From Porticoccus sp964608185 (lineage in GTDB: Bacteria > Pseudomonadota > Gammaproteobacteria > Pseudomonadales > Porticoccaceae): a DNA stretch of 48,244 nucleotides. This document shows, in pieces, positions 25,977-34,790 of the stretch. The position numbers and the translations under genes are program-made. The notes under the pieces were generated by a model that was not told the DNA's origin, did not search any database, and worked only from the letters and a program-made list of their open reading frames with translations. The DNA is taken from NCBI GenBank assembly GCA_964608185.1, contig CAZSMR010000005.1, positions 1 to 48,244 on the forward strand, written 5' to 3'. How positions within the stretch are numbered: position 1 is the stretch's first letter; each line of letters begins with the position of its first letter.

Positions 25977-27418
25977 GTGATAGAAAATACTCGCCCTATA
26001 CCTGCAGATTTTTTTTCGGACTGGAAAGAACGTGAAGCACTTTCTGAAGCCATGATCCCTTTAATTGGCAGTCTTTATCGTGAAAAAAATATTTCTCTAT
26101 ATATGTACGGTAAAAGTATGGTTAATCGTTCGGTTATAGAGCTCATGAAGGCTCATAGATTTGTGCGCCAGATTGAACAAAACGAATTATCAGAATATGA
26201 AACATTTCCTTTGATCTCTGCTTTATCAAAAATGGACTTAGGTCCAGCGCATATAGATGTTGGAAAACTGGCTGTAAAGTATCAGGATTCACAAGAAGGG
26301 TGCAAACTAGTTGATTTTCTAGCTAAAGAGGTTGGTGAAGATCTNNNNNNNNNNACCCTCAAGATGTAGTCCTCTATGGCTTTGGTCGAATCGGTCGCCT
26401 CTTAGCAAGATTATTAATAGAAAAAACAGGAAGTGGTGATATGCTTCGCCTTAGAGCTATAGTCGTTCGTAGGGGTTCTAGTGAAGATGATCTTTGTAAG
26501 CGAGCAAGCCTGTTACGACGTGATTCTGTTCATGGCGCGTTTGATGGAACAATTCGTATTTTAAAAGATAAGAACATTTTAGTATGCAATGGAAATCCTA
26601 TTCAGGTTATTTATGCAGAGTCACCCAGCGACATAGATTATACAAAGTTTGGTATTAGTAATGCTATATTGATCGATAACACTGGGGTTTGGCGAGATGA
26701 AAAAGGTTTAGGGCAACATTTAAAGTGTCCCGGTGCTGCAAAAGTGATACTAACAGCTCCCGGTAAAGATCATATTCCAAATATAGTATATGGAATAAAT
26801 CACCACCAAATTCAGGATAGTTCAAAAATCATATCAGCAGCCTCTTGTACTACTAATGCAATAGTTCCCATTCTAAAAGTACTTCAGGATAAATTTGGAA
26901 TAAAAAGTGGACATGTCGAAACAGTTCACTCATACACCAATGATCAAAATCTGATCGATAATTATCATAAAGGCGCAAGACGCGGTCGGAGTGCTGCGCT
27001 AAATATGGTGTTAACAGAAACTGGTGCGGCTAAAGCAGTCGCTAAGGCACTGCCTGAACTTGAAGGAAAGCTCACAGGAAATGCGATAAGAGTACCTACC
27101 CCTAATGTATCTATGGCTATTCTAAATCTGCGTCTTAATCATGAGACAACTTTAGAGGAGATAAATAGTTATGTTAGAAAAATGTCCCTACATTCTCAGT
27201 TGCAAAATCAGATTGATTACACAAAATCTTCAGAAGCAGTCTCAACAGACTTTGTTGGATCACGTCATGCCTGTATATATGATGCACAGGCAACAATCGT
27301 AGATCGAGATAATGTCATATTGTATTGCTGGTACGACAATGAGTTTGGTTATAGTTGCCAAGTTATTAGGTGTCTTGAACAATTTGCTGGTATTTCATGG
27401 CGGATGATTCCAAGATAA
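25977..27418 (+). CDS. Glyceraldehyde-3-phosphate dehydrogenase, long form with N-terminal extension
   Basis: Oxidises glyceraldehyde-3-phosphate to 1,3-bisphosphoglycerate, or the reverse in gluconeogenesis. A ~120-residue N-terminal extension (FSDWKEREALSEAMIPLIG, NRSVIELMKAHRFVRQ) precedes the canonical enzyme: GFGRIGR at the NAD site, AASCTTN with the catalytic cysteine, and WYDNEFGYS near the end. This ~480-residue form is the type found next to mfd and nqr in Pseudomonas. A 10-N gap at 26345-26354 lies between extension and NAD domain; the halves are in different frames as written, which the unknown gap length explains (true length must be 2 modulo 3). Start is GTG with AGAGG upstream. 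Confidence 0.9.
26345..26354. other. Assembly gap (10 N) inside the GAPDH gene
   Basis: Ten N separate EVGEDL from PQDVVLYGFG. Unlike the larger gap there is no repeated sequence at its borders, so some bases may really be missing. The apparent frame change is not evidence for a pseudogene. Confidence 0.9.
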
Positions 27419-27841
27419 CAGATATTTGATTTTTTCTTCATCAAAATAGAATATATGTTTTAAGGCTAAGCCAATATTTAGTAATTTAAGCAAAGAGATC
27501 TCTGAATGCTAACCTCGACATCATATAACTAAGAGTTATATCTTTCAATCTATCGGCATACCCATTATATTTATTGAGTTAACTTAGAAGTAAAGCACTA
27601 AAAAAATTTGTTCCACTGTTTTTAATCACGTATAATTATGCCGTCTAATTTCTAGTAAATTTAAAAATATAGTATAAGAATATGTTTTTTTTAAGAAACT
27701 GTTGTTTTTTTTTCAACTTTTTTTGAAAACAAATAAATGCATCATACTTTAATAGTAATGATAACTATTATCATTACTATACTTTATTTAATACTACTTT
27801 AAAAGCAGTTAACGTTTAAAACAATTTTAAGGCGCTACATA
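27419..27841. other. 423-bp regulatory spacer upstream of nqrA
   Basis: No protein-coding frame is supported. A perfect 8-bp stem with a 3-nt loop (ATATAACT-AAG-AGTTATAT, 27523-27541) could be a weak structure in the GAPDH 3' region but lacks a T-tract. A poly-T-rich segment (about 27685-27725) precedes the nqr promoter and its large palindrome. nqrA has an AAGG ribosome site about 10 bp before its ATG. Confidence 0.55.
27723..27780 (+). promoter_or_regulatory. Candidate nqr promoter with a Fur-like palindromic operator
   Basis: A candidate -35 TTGAAA (27723-27728) and -10 TACTTT (27745-27750) are 16 bp apart. Directly after the -10, 27752-27780 forms a perfect inverted repeat with 13-bp arms (ATAGTAATGATAA / TTATCATTACTAT) and a CTA centre. 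Its core TGATAACTATTATCA (27759-27773) differs at one position from the 7-1-7 Fur box TGATAAT-N-ATTATCA. The operator would cover the transcription start, consistent with repression. That the binder is Fur is inference from the motif only. Confidence 0.65.
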
Positions 27842-29209
27842 ATGGTGAAAATTTATAAGGGTATGGACATACCCTTATCCGGAGAACCCGAACAAATAAT
27901 ACATGAGGGGGTTCCTGTAAAATCTATCGCTGTAGTGGGAGATGACTATATTGGCATGAAGCCTACTATGTCAGTAAAAGTAGGAGAATCAGTCAAGGCA
28001 GGTGAAATACTCTTTTCTGATAAAAAAACAGAAGGTGTGCATTATACTTCCCCGGTAAGCGGTAAAGTATCCTCAGTCAATCGTGGAGAGCGAAGAGTCC
28101 TTCAGTCCGTAGTAGTAGATATAGTTGGAAATGAAAAATTAAAATTTAAACACTACTCTCCTATAGAATTATCAGTCTTAGATAGAGATCTTGTTGTCGA
28201 CAACCTAGTTGCATCTGGCTTATGGACGTCTATAAGAACTCGGCCATATTCAAAGGTTCCTTCTCCTTCCTCTGAAGCGCCAAATTCAATTTTTGTTACG
28301 GCCATCGATACAAATCCTTTAGCGGTAAATCCGGAAGTTGTTATTAGTGAAAGAAGCGAAGATTTCAATAATGGGCTTTCAGCACTTAAACGCCTAACGG
28401 CTGGTCCTTTGCACCTCTGTGTTTCAGGCAACTCGAAGCTTGCTGGAAGTGATGTAGATGGTGTCCTTGAGCAACGATTTACTGGTCCTCATCCAGCTGG
28501 CCTAGCAGGCACGCATATCCATTTTATAGATCCTGTAAGCGACAAAAAAACAGTATGGGTTGTAGGGTATCAGGATGTACTAGCAATCGGAACCTTGTTC
28601 ACCACAGGTTATCTGGATAGTCGCAGAGTAGTATCTTTATGTGGACCACAAATGATAAAGCCGAGACTCATTCGTACAATTATTGGTGCAGATATCAGTG
28701 AATTAATAAAAAATGAACTTCATGATGGCGAAAGTCGAGTTATTTCAGGGTCAATACTGTCCGGCCGTACTGCTTCTTTAGCCTATGCAGACGGCGTATT
28801 TTCTTTTTTGGGGCGCTATCATACTCAAATTACTGCAATTCTTGAGGGACATCAGCGTGAGTTTTTACGTTATGCATCCTTAGGGGTCAATCGTCATTCA
28901 GTATTACCTATTTATCTCTCTTCTATAGGTCCTGCTAAAGAGAAAAAATTCAATTTTAATACAAACACAAATGGTAGCGAGAGAGCGATGGTACCTATTG
29001 GGAACTACGAAAAAGTTATGCCTTTAGATGTATTGCCCACTCAACTTTTACGAGCATTAATTGTTGGTGATACTGAAGTAGCACAAAAACTTGGATGTCT
29101 AGAACTTGAAGAAGAAGATTTGGCGCTTTGTAGCTATGTGTGCGTTGGAAAATACGAATATGGGCCAATTTTGAGAAATAATCTATCTCGTATTGAGAAG
29201 GAGGGTTAA
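27842..29209 (+). CDS. nqrA: Na+-translocating NADH:quinone reductase subunit A
   Basis: A 455-residue cytoplasmic/peripheral subunit of the sodium-pumping NADH dehydrogenase. The opening MVKIYKGMDIPLSGEP matches NqrA family N-termini, followed by the lipoyl-like segment (MKPTMSVKVGESVKAGEIL), GPHPAGLAGTHIHFIDPV, and the C-terminal LCSYVCVGKYEYGPILRNNL. Length is normal (~447). It is the first of eight co-directional genes and the one directly behind the palindrome-containing promoter; nqrB follows after 2 bp. Confidence 0.97.
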   Translation: MVKIYKGMDIPLSGEPEQIIHEGVPVKSIAVVGDDYIGMKPTMSVKVGESVKAGEILFSDKKTEGVHYTSPVSGKVSSVNRGERRVLQSVVVDIVGNEKLKFKHYSPIELSVLDRDLVVDNLVASGLWTSIRTRPYSKVPSPSSEAPNSIFVTAIDTNPLAVNPEVVISERSEDFNNGLSALKRLTAGPLHLCVSGNSKLAGSDVDGVLEQRFTGPHPAGLAGTHIHFIDPVSDKKTVWVVGYQDVLAIGTLFTTGYLDSRRVVSLCGPQMIKPRLIRTIIGADISELIKNELHDGESRVISGSILSGRTASLAYADGVFSFLGRYHTQITAILEGHQREFLRYASLGVNRHSVLPIYLSSIGPAKEKKFNFNTNTNGSERAMVPIGNYEKVMPLDVLPTQLLRALIVGDTEVAQKLGCLELEEEDLALCSYVCVGKYEYGPILRNNLSRIEKEG

Positions 29210-29211
29210 TA

Positions 29212-30414
29212 GTGAAAGCACTCCGCAACTACTTAGATAGAATTGAGCCTCATTTTAATAAGGGCGGAAAATTTCAGAGTTTTTTTGCTTTGTACGAGGC
29301 TGTTGATACGATTTTTTATTCGCCAGGATCAGTCACTAAAAATGGTTCACATATTCGTGATGGTATTGATTTAAAGCGAGTAATGATAACAGTTTGGCTC
29401 GCTACATTTCCAGCCATGTTTTATGGTATGTACAATCTTGGCTTCCAAGCAAATACCATTCTTGCCGGACAAGATGCAGCTTTTAATACAGATTGGCATG
29501 AAACAATTATTTTGATGTTTGCTGGACATGATCCTACAAGTATATGGGACTGTATGTTTTATGGTGCAGTCTATTTCATTCCAATTTATATGGTTACATT
29601 TATCGCTGGCGGTTTCTGGGAGGTGCTTTTTGCTTCTGTGAGAGGCCACGAGATAAATGAAGGATTCTTTGTAACTTCAATTTTGTTCGCTTTGATCTGT
29701 CCTCCAGATATACCACTGTGGCAAGTTGCTCTAGGAATAAGTTTTGGAGTTGTTATTGGGAAAGAGGTATTCGGAGGAACAGGGAAAAACTTCCTTAATC
29801 CTGCATTAACAGGGCGAGCATTTCTTTTCTTTGCTTATCCTGCTGAACTATCTGGTGATGCCGTCTGGACTGCTGTTGATGGTTATACTGGAGCAACAAT
29901 GCTTTCTGTTGCAGCTACAAACGGTATTGAGGCTGTACAGCAAAATCTCACATGGTTTGATGCATTTATTGGAAACAAGCAAGGCTCTATTGGTGAAACA
30001 TCAATTCTTGCAATTTTAGTTGGTGGCGCTATTCTTCTTCTGACAAGAATCGGAGCATGGCGGATCATGTTGGGAGTTTTTGTTGGTATGGTTGCTTTAT
30101 CCTCTCTCTTTAATTTCATTGGCTCAGATACAAATCCAATGTTTAACGTTCCTTGGCATTGGCATTTAGTTATTGGTAGTTTTGCTTTTGGGCTTGTATT
30201 TATGGCAACTGATCCTGTTTCTGCTTCTATGACAGATACAGGTAAATTCTGGTACGGATTACTGATCGGAATCATGACAGTACTAATACGTGTTGTTAAT
30301 CCTGCTTATCCTGAAGGAGTTATGTTGGCCATACTTTTTGCTAACTTATTTTCGCCTTTAATAGATCACTTTGTAGTTGAGGCTAACATCAAAAGGAGAA
30401 TGGCTCGTGGCTAA
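29212..30414 (+). CDS. nqrB: Na+-NQR subunit B, flavin-bearing membrane subunit
   Basis: A 400-residue membrane subunit with about ten helices. It carries a covalently bound FMN on a threonine and also the riboflavin/ubiquinone region. The flavinylation motif reads DGYTGATMLS, putting the FMN threonine at residue 229 (position 236 in Vibrio cholerae). GGTGKNFLNPALTGRAFLFF and WHLVIGSFAFGLVFMATDPVSA are strong family blocks. GTG start, preceded by GAAGGAGGG in the nqrA 3' end. Modification would be by ApbE, encoded downstream. Confidence 0.97.
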   Translation: MKALRNYLDRIEPHFNKGGKFQSFFALYEAVDTIFYSPGSVTKNGSHIRDGIDLKRVMITVWLATFPAMFYGMYNLGFQANTILAGQDAAFNTDWHETIILMFAGHDPTSIWDCMFYGAVYFIPIYMVTFIAGGFWEVLFASVRGHEINEGFFVTSILFALICPPDIPLWQVALGISFGVVIGKEVFGGTGKNFLNPALTGRAFLFFAYPAELSGDAVWTAVDGYTGATMLSVAATNGIEAVQQNLTWFDAFIGNKQGSIGETSILAILVGGAILLLTRIGAWRIMLGVFVGMVALSSLFNFIGSDTNPMFNVPWHWHLVIGSFAFGLVFMATDPVSASMTDTGKFWYGLLIGIMTVLIRVVNPAYPEGVMLAILFANLFSPLIDHFVVEANIKRRMARG

Positions 30415-31177
30415 AAATGACTCTACCTCAAAAACAATAAGGGTTGCCTTAACGCTTTGTATTATCTGTTCAGTTATTGTCTCTACAGCTGCAGTGCTTC
30501 TCAGGCCAGCGCAACAAGCTAATAAGGATCTCGACAGAAAAACAAATATTCTTGCCGCTGCAGGTATGCTCGAAAAGGGTGACGACGTCATAGCCAAATT
30601 TGAGACTATAAAAACAAGAGCCGTTGATCTTACAACTGGAAAATTTAGTGATTCAGTCGATCTTCAAACCTACAATCAAAGAAAAGCTGCTAAAGACCCA
30701 GAGCTCTCTATTGATCTTGGAGATGACGATATAGCTAAAATTGGCCGGCTTCCTAAATATATGATCGTTTATGTAGTTGAAGGAAATACCGGATTAGAAA
30801 AAATAATCCTTCCTGTTAAAGGTTATGGATTGTGGTCAACTTTGTATGGTTTCGTTGCGCTAGAATCTGATCTAAATACTGTAGCTGGTTTAGGATTTTA
30901 CGAGCATGCAGAAACCCCTGGCCTAGGGGGTGAGATTGACAATCCCTCTTGGAAGGCCCAATGGATAGGCAAAAAAAGCTATGACTCTAATCAAAAACAA
31001 GCTTTAACTGTCATTAAGGGTAAAGTCGATACTAGTAGGCCGCAATCAGTTCACGAAATAGATGGATTGTCGGGAGCGACCCTCACTAGTAAGGGTGTAG
31101 ATAATCTTATAAAATTCTGGATGGGTGAAAACGGATTCGCACCTTTTCTAGCAAATTTGCGCGCAGGGGAGGCTTGA
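30407..31177 (+). CDS. nqrC: Na+-NQR subunit C, covalent FMN subunit
   Basis: A 256-residue subunit with one N-terminal membrane helix (about residues 12-32) and a large periplasmic domain with covalent FMN. The flavinylation motif SGATLTS puts the modified threonine at residue 225, the same number as in V. cholerae NqrC. GYGLWSTLYGF and ETPGLGGEID are further family blocks. I chose GTG 30407 because AAAGGAG lies 8 bp upstream and homologues start here; the frame is open further up to 30377. It overlaps nqrB by 8 bp. Confidence 0.96.
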   Translation: MAKNDSTSKTIRVALTLCIICSVIVSTAAVLLRPAQQANKDLDRKTNILAAAGMLEKGDDVIAKFETIKTRAVDLTTGKFSDSVDLQTYNQRKAAKDPELSIDLGDDDIAKIGRLPKYMIVYVVEGNTGLEKIILPVKGYGLWSTLYGFVALESDLNTVAGLGFYEHAETPGLGGEIDNPSWKAQWIGKKSYDSNQKQALTVIKGKVDTSRPQSVHEIDGLSGATLTSKGVDNLIKFWMGENGFAPFLANLRAGEA

Positions 31178-31179
31178 TA

Positions 31180-31845
31180 TTGTCTAGTAAAATGAAAGGT
31201 ATCTTATTAAAACCAATCTTTAATGAGAACCCAATCGCACTCCAAATTTTAGGCATATGCTCAGCTTTAGCTGTTACATCCAGCTTGAAAGTAACATCAG
31301 TGATGTGTATTAGTCTAACAGTTGTAGCTGCGATTTCTAGCATGCTAGTTTCACTCATCCGAAATCAAATACCAGGAAGTATTCGAATAATAGTTCAGAT
31401 GACCATCATAGCCTCGGTTGTTATTCTTGTAGATCAGGTTTTAAAGGCTGTAGCGTATGATATAAGTAAGCAACTCTCTGTTTTTGTTGGTTTAATAATA
31501 ACCAATTGTATTGTGATGGGTCGCGCTGAAGGGTTTGCGATGAAGAATCCACCTATTGATAGTTTTTTAGATGGGATCGGTAATGGTTTGGGATACAGTG
31601 TTATTTTGCTAGCGCTTGCATTTGTTCGAGAGCTATTTGGTTCTGGAACCCTTTTCGGATTCGAGGTATTCCAAATAGTCACCAATGGCGGATGGTACGT
31701 ACCTAACGGACTACTATTATTACCACCGAGCGCTTTCTTTTTGATTGGATTGTTTATTTGGGGTTTAAGAGCCTGGAAAAAAGCACAAATTGAAGCTCCT
31801 GACTTTAAAATTGCAGCAAATACATCCAAAGGGGAGGTTTTCTAA
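31180..31845 (+). CDS. nqrD: Na+-NQR subunit D
   Basis: A 221-residue, six-helix inner-membrane subunit, paired with NqrE in holding the intramembrane iron centre. NPIALQILGICSALAVT, IRIIVQM, QLSVFVGLIITNCIVMGRAE and LLPPSAFFLIGLFIW are near-identical to Vibrio NqrD. The ORF opens at TTG 31174, but TTG 31180 gives the MSS start of homologues and lies 7 bp after the strong GGGGAGG ribosome site. It overlaps nqrE by a single base (TAATG). Confidence 0.96.
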   Translation: MSSKMKGILLKPIFNENPIALQILGICSALAVTSSLKVTSVMCISLTVVAAISSMLVSLIRNQIPGSIRIIVQMTIIASVVILVDQVLKAVAYDISKQLSVFVGLIITNCIVMGRAEGFAMKNPPIDSFLDGIGNGLGYSVILLALAFVRELFGSGTLFGFEVFQIVTNGGWYVPNGLLLLPPSAFFLIGLFIWGLRAWKKAQIEAPDFKIAANTSKGEVF

Positions 31846-32462
31846 TGGAGCATTATTTGAGTTTGTTCGTAAAATCAGTATTTATAGAAAATATGGCTTT
31901 ATCCTTTTTTTTGGGTATGTGTACTTTTCTAGCCATCTCCAAAAAAGTTCAAGCTGCTATGGGTCTTGGAATCGCTGTGATCGTAGTATTAGTAGTGACT
32001 GTTCCAGCTAACTATCTGATTTTCAAATACCTTTTGACAGAAGGAGCTCTAGTATGGACCGGTATAGACGGTATGGATCAAGTAGATTTGAGCTTTCTTG
32101 GGCTCCTTAGTTACATTGGTGTGATAGCTGCAATTGTTCAGATAATGGAAATGTTTCTGGATAAGTATGTTCCAGCTTTATATAGTGCATTAGGTGTGTT
32201 CTTGCCACTAATTACAGTTAATTGCGCTATATTGGGGGCAGCTTTATTCATGGTTGAAAGGGATTATGATCTAGCAGAAAGCACAGTATACGGACTGGGC
32301 GCTGGATTCGGCTGGGCATTAGCCATTGTAGCGCTCGCTGGAATAAGAGAAAAACTCAAATATAGTGATGTCCCAGATGGACTGCAGGGTCTCGGAATTA
32401 CTTTCATTACTGTCGGTCTTATGTCATTAGGCTTTATGTCCTTTGGTGGAATCGATCTTTAA
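31845..32462 (+). CDS. nqrE: Na+-NQR subunit E
   Basis: A 205-residue, six-helix membrane subunit homologous to NqrD and placed in inverted topology in the complex. Conserved blocks include MEHYLSLFVKSVFIENMALSFFLGMCTFLA, whose cysteine is an intramembrane iron ligand in the family, and VNCAILGAALFM with the second such cysteine. GLGAGFGWALAIVALAGIREKL follows. AAGGGGAGG lies ahead of the ATG. Confidence 0.96.
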   Translation: MEHYLSLFVKSVFIENMALSFFLGMCTFLAISKKVQAAMGLGIAVIVVLVVTVPANYLIFKYLLTEGALVWTGIDGMDQVDLSFLGLLSYIGVIAAIVQIMEMFLDKYVPALYSALGVFLPLITVNCAILGAALFMVERDYDLAESTVYGLGAGFGWALAIVALAGIREKLKYSDVPDGLQGLGITFITVGLMSLGFMSFGGIDL

Positions 32463-32485
32463 TAGCTAGGGAGAAAAATAACAGC

Positions 32486-33709
32486 ATGAATTTAGAGATT
32501 TTACTCGGTGTAGGAATGTTTACAGGAGTAGTACTAGCTCTAGTTGCTTTTATTCTGGCAGCTCGGGAAAAATTGGTTAGCTCAGGTCTTGTAACTATCG
32601 ATATTAATGGTGAAAAAGATATCACTGTTCCTGCAGGCGATAAACTCCTGCTAACTTTGTCTAATGCAGGTTTATTTTTGGCATCTGCATGCGGGGGTGG
32701 TGGAACATGTGCGCAATGCAAATGTATTGTAACTGAGGGTGGTGGATCCATGCTGCCAACTGAAGAATCTCATTTTTCAAAACGTGAGGCTAACGAAGGA
32801 TGGCGGTTATCATGTCAGACTGCTGTAAAACAGGATATGAAGGTAGTTGTTCCTGAAGAGGTCTTTGGTGTTAAGCAATGGGAATGTACTGTAGAAGCTA
32901 ATCCAAATGTTGCCACTTTTATAAAAGAATTAACTTTGCGTTTGCCTGATGGAGAGAGTGTAGACTTCAAAGCTGGTGGATATGTTCAGCTTGAATGTCC
33001 GCCTCATCACGTAAAATATAGCGAGTTTGATATAGAAGAAGAGTACCGAAAAGATTGGGAGCGTTTTGGTTTTTTTAAACATGAGTCTATTGTTGACGAG
33101 ACTGTTATAAGAGCTTACTCCATGGCGAATTATCCAGAAGAAACAGGAATAGTTAAGTTTAACATCCGATGTGCAACACCGCCTCCTGGTACTGATGGAA
33201 TACCTCCAGGAGTTATGTCTTCTTGGGCGTTTAATCTAAAGCCTGGTGATAAGGTTAACGTTTTTGGCCCCTTTGGTGAATTTTTTGCTAAAGATACATC
33301 TACGGAAATGGTTTTTATTGGGGGAGGAGCAGGTATGGCTCCTATGCGATCACATCTATTTGACCAGCTTCGCCGCATAAAAACAGATCGAAAAATTTCA
33401 TTTTGGTATGGAGCTCGATCCATGCGGGAATGTTTTTATAATGACGAATATGACACTCTTGCTGAAGAAAATAAAAATTTCGACTGGCATTTAGCTCTAT
33501 CTGACGCCCAACCAGAAGACAACTGGTGCGGACATAAAGGCTTCATACATAATGTACTTTTCGAAAATTATCTTAAAGATCATCCTGCACCTGAGGATTG
33601 TGAATATTATATGTGTGGGCCACCTATGATGAATTCAGCCGTCATCTCCATGCTGACCGATCTTGGAGTTGAACGTGACAATATATTTCTAGATGATTTT
33701 GGTGGTTAG
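32486..33709 (+). CDS. nqrF: Na+-NQR subunit F, NADH dehydrogenase subunit
   Basis: A 407-residue electron-input subunit. One N-terminal membrane helix (residues 3-25) is followed by a ferredoxin domain with cluster ligands Cys69, Cys75, Cys78 and the cysteine in RLSCQ near 110. The FAD domain has RAYSMANYP, and the NADH domain has FIGGGAGMAPMRSH and YYMCGPPMM. NADH electrons pass FAD, then 2Fe-2S, to the membrane iron and flavins. AGGGAG is ahead of the ATG. A hairpin with a T-tract follows 30 bp after the stop. Confidence 0.97.
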   Translation: MNLEILLGVGMFTGVVLALVAFILAAREKLVSSGLVTIDINGEKDITVPAGDKLLLTLSNAGLFLASACGGGGTCAQCKCIVTEGGGSMLPTEESHFSKREANEGWRLSCQTAVKQDMKVVVPEEVFGVKQWECTVEANPNVATFIKELTLRLPDGESVDFKAGGYVQLECPPHHVKYSEFDIEEEYRKDWERFGFFKHESIVDETVIRAYSMANYPEETGIVKFNIRCATPPPGTDGIPPGVMSSWAFNLKPGDKVNVFGPFGEFFAKDTSTEMVFIGGGAGMAPMRSHLFDQLRRIKTDRKISFWYGARSMRECFYNDEYDTLAEENKNFDWHLALSDAQPEDNWCGHKGFIHNVLFENYLKDHPAPEDCEYYMCGPPMMNSAVISMLTDLGVERDNIFLDDFGG

Positions 33710-33714
33710 ACTAT

Positions 33715-34788
33715 ATGTTGTATATTGAAAAAAAAATTAAAACGGGGCTTGCAGCCTCGTTTTTGTTGATAGATTATTCAAAAAAAAAGACCTCAGTTCT
33801 CTTGGTTGCTTGTCTTTTTTTCTTAACAGGATGTAATGGTAATCATACTGAAATAGTCTATACAGGCTTAGTGATGGGTACCACTTATGAAGTAAAAATA
33901 GTTTCGACAAAAAAAAATGATCCAAAATTACGTAATATAATAGATGCTCGACTTCAAAAAATGAATAGAATTTTTACCACGTATGATGATACTTCTGAAC
34001 TGATGGTTTTCAATTCTTCACCACTAAACGTACCTCAAGCCGTTTCTTCAGAAATGATTGATGTTTTGCGGGTATCACAAGAAATCTTCATAAAGTCTAG
34101 AGGCTCATTTGATCCGACTGTATGGTCACTTGTGGATCTTTGGGGGTTTGGAGCAGTACCATCTAATCATGTTATTCCAGATCATGATTCAATCTCAAAT
34201 CTTTTAGCGTTAGTTGGGCTAAACAACATCTCTATAGAAGAAGACAATAATCTTGTAGCTCGTCTTCGTGATGTAAAGTTAGACCTTTCAGCTATAGCAA
34301 AAGGCTATGCTGCTGATAGTGTCTCAGAATTATTAAACTCTATGGGAATTGATAGCTATCTTGTTGAGGTAGGCGGTGAATTACGTATTAAAGGAAAAAA
34401 AGCAAATGGCAAAAACTGGCATATAGCCATCGAAAAGCCATATATTTCTATAGATGGAGTACAAGCGATTATCCAGGTAACTGATTCAGGAGTCGCTACA
34501 TCTGGAGACTATCGTAACTATTTTGAAGAAAATGGAAAAAGGTACTCCCATACAATAGATCCTCGCACAGGTTATCCAATTAGTCATAATTTGGTTTCTG
34601 CGACTGTAATAGCTGACACTGCTGCTAAAGCAGATGCCTTTTCAACTGCGATGATGGTGCTTGGTCCAGAGGACGCAATAGATATAGCTGAAGAAAATAA
34701 CCTTGCAGTTTATTTAGTAATTAAAAACTCTAATGGTTTTGATGTTGTTTTTTCTAAAGCTTTTGCCCCATTTATTATTGGAGAATAA
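33715..34788 (+). CDS. apbE: FAD:protein FMN transferase (lipoprotein)
   Basis: Transfers FMN from FAD to threonines of NqrB and NqrC at the periplasmic face. The frame is 357 residues. The signal sequence ends in the lipobox LTGC (cysteine at about residue 40). Family motifs are VMGTTYEV, DLSAIAKGYAADSV, EVGGELRIKG, DSGVATSGDYRNYF, SHTIDPRTGYPI and ADAFSTAMMVLG. ATG 33715 lacks a good ribosome site and leaves an unusually long N-region containing a terminator-like hairpin. A TTG at 33766 would give a more typical signal peptide (MIDYSKKKTS before the hydrophobic core), so the exact start is uncertain. Confidence 0.93.
   Translation: MLYIEKKIKTGLAASFLLIDYSKKKTSVLLVACLFFLTGCNGNHTEIVYTGLVMGTTYEVKIVSTKKNDPKLRNIIDARLQKMNRIFTTYDDTSELMVFNSSPLNVPQAVSSEMIDVLRVSQEIFIKSRGSFDPTVWSLVDLWGFGAVPSNHVIPDHDSISNLLALVGLNNISIEEDNNLVARLRDVKLDLSAIAKGYAADSVSELLNSMGIDSYLVEVGGELRIKGKKANGKNWHIAIEKPYISIDGVQAIIQVTDSGVATSGDYRNYFEENGKRYSHTIDPRTGYPISHNLVSATVIADTAAKADAFSTAMMVLGPEDAIDIAEENNLAVYLVIKNSNGFDVVFSKAFAPFIIGE
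33739..33764 (+). terminator. Terminator-like hairpin between nqrF and the apbE signal peptide
   Basis: AAAACGGGGCT (33739-33749) pairs with AGCCTCGTTTT (33753-33763) through a TGC loop: 11 pairs including one G-T wobble, with five T at 33760-33764 of which four belong to the stem. This is the form of an intrinsic terminator or attenuator. It lies inside the first 17 codons of apbE if the ATG at 33715 is used. Confidence 0.55.
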
Positions 34789-34790
34789 GT

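Noticed and set aside
25977..27418. GAPDH as a frameshifted pseudogene or two separate genes
   Set aside because: The frame change coincides with a 10-N gap of unknown length and all catalytic motifs are intact.
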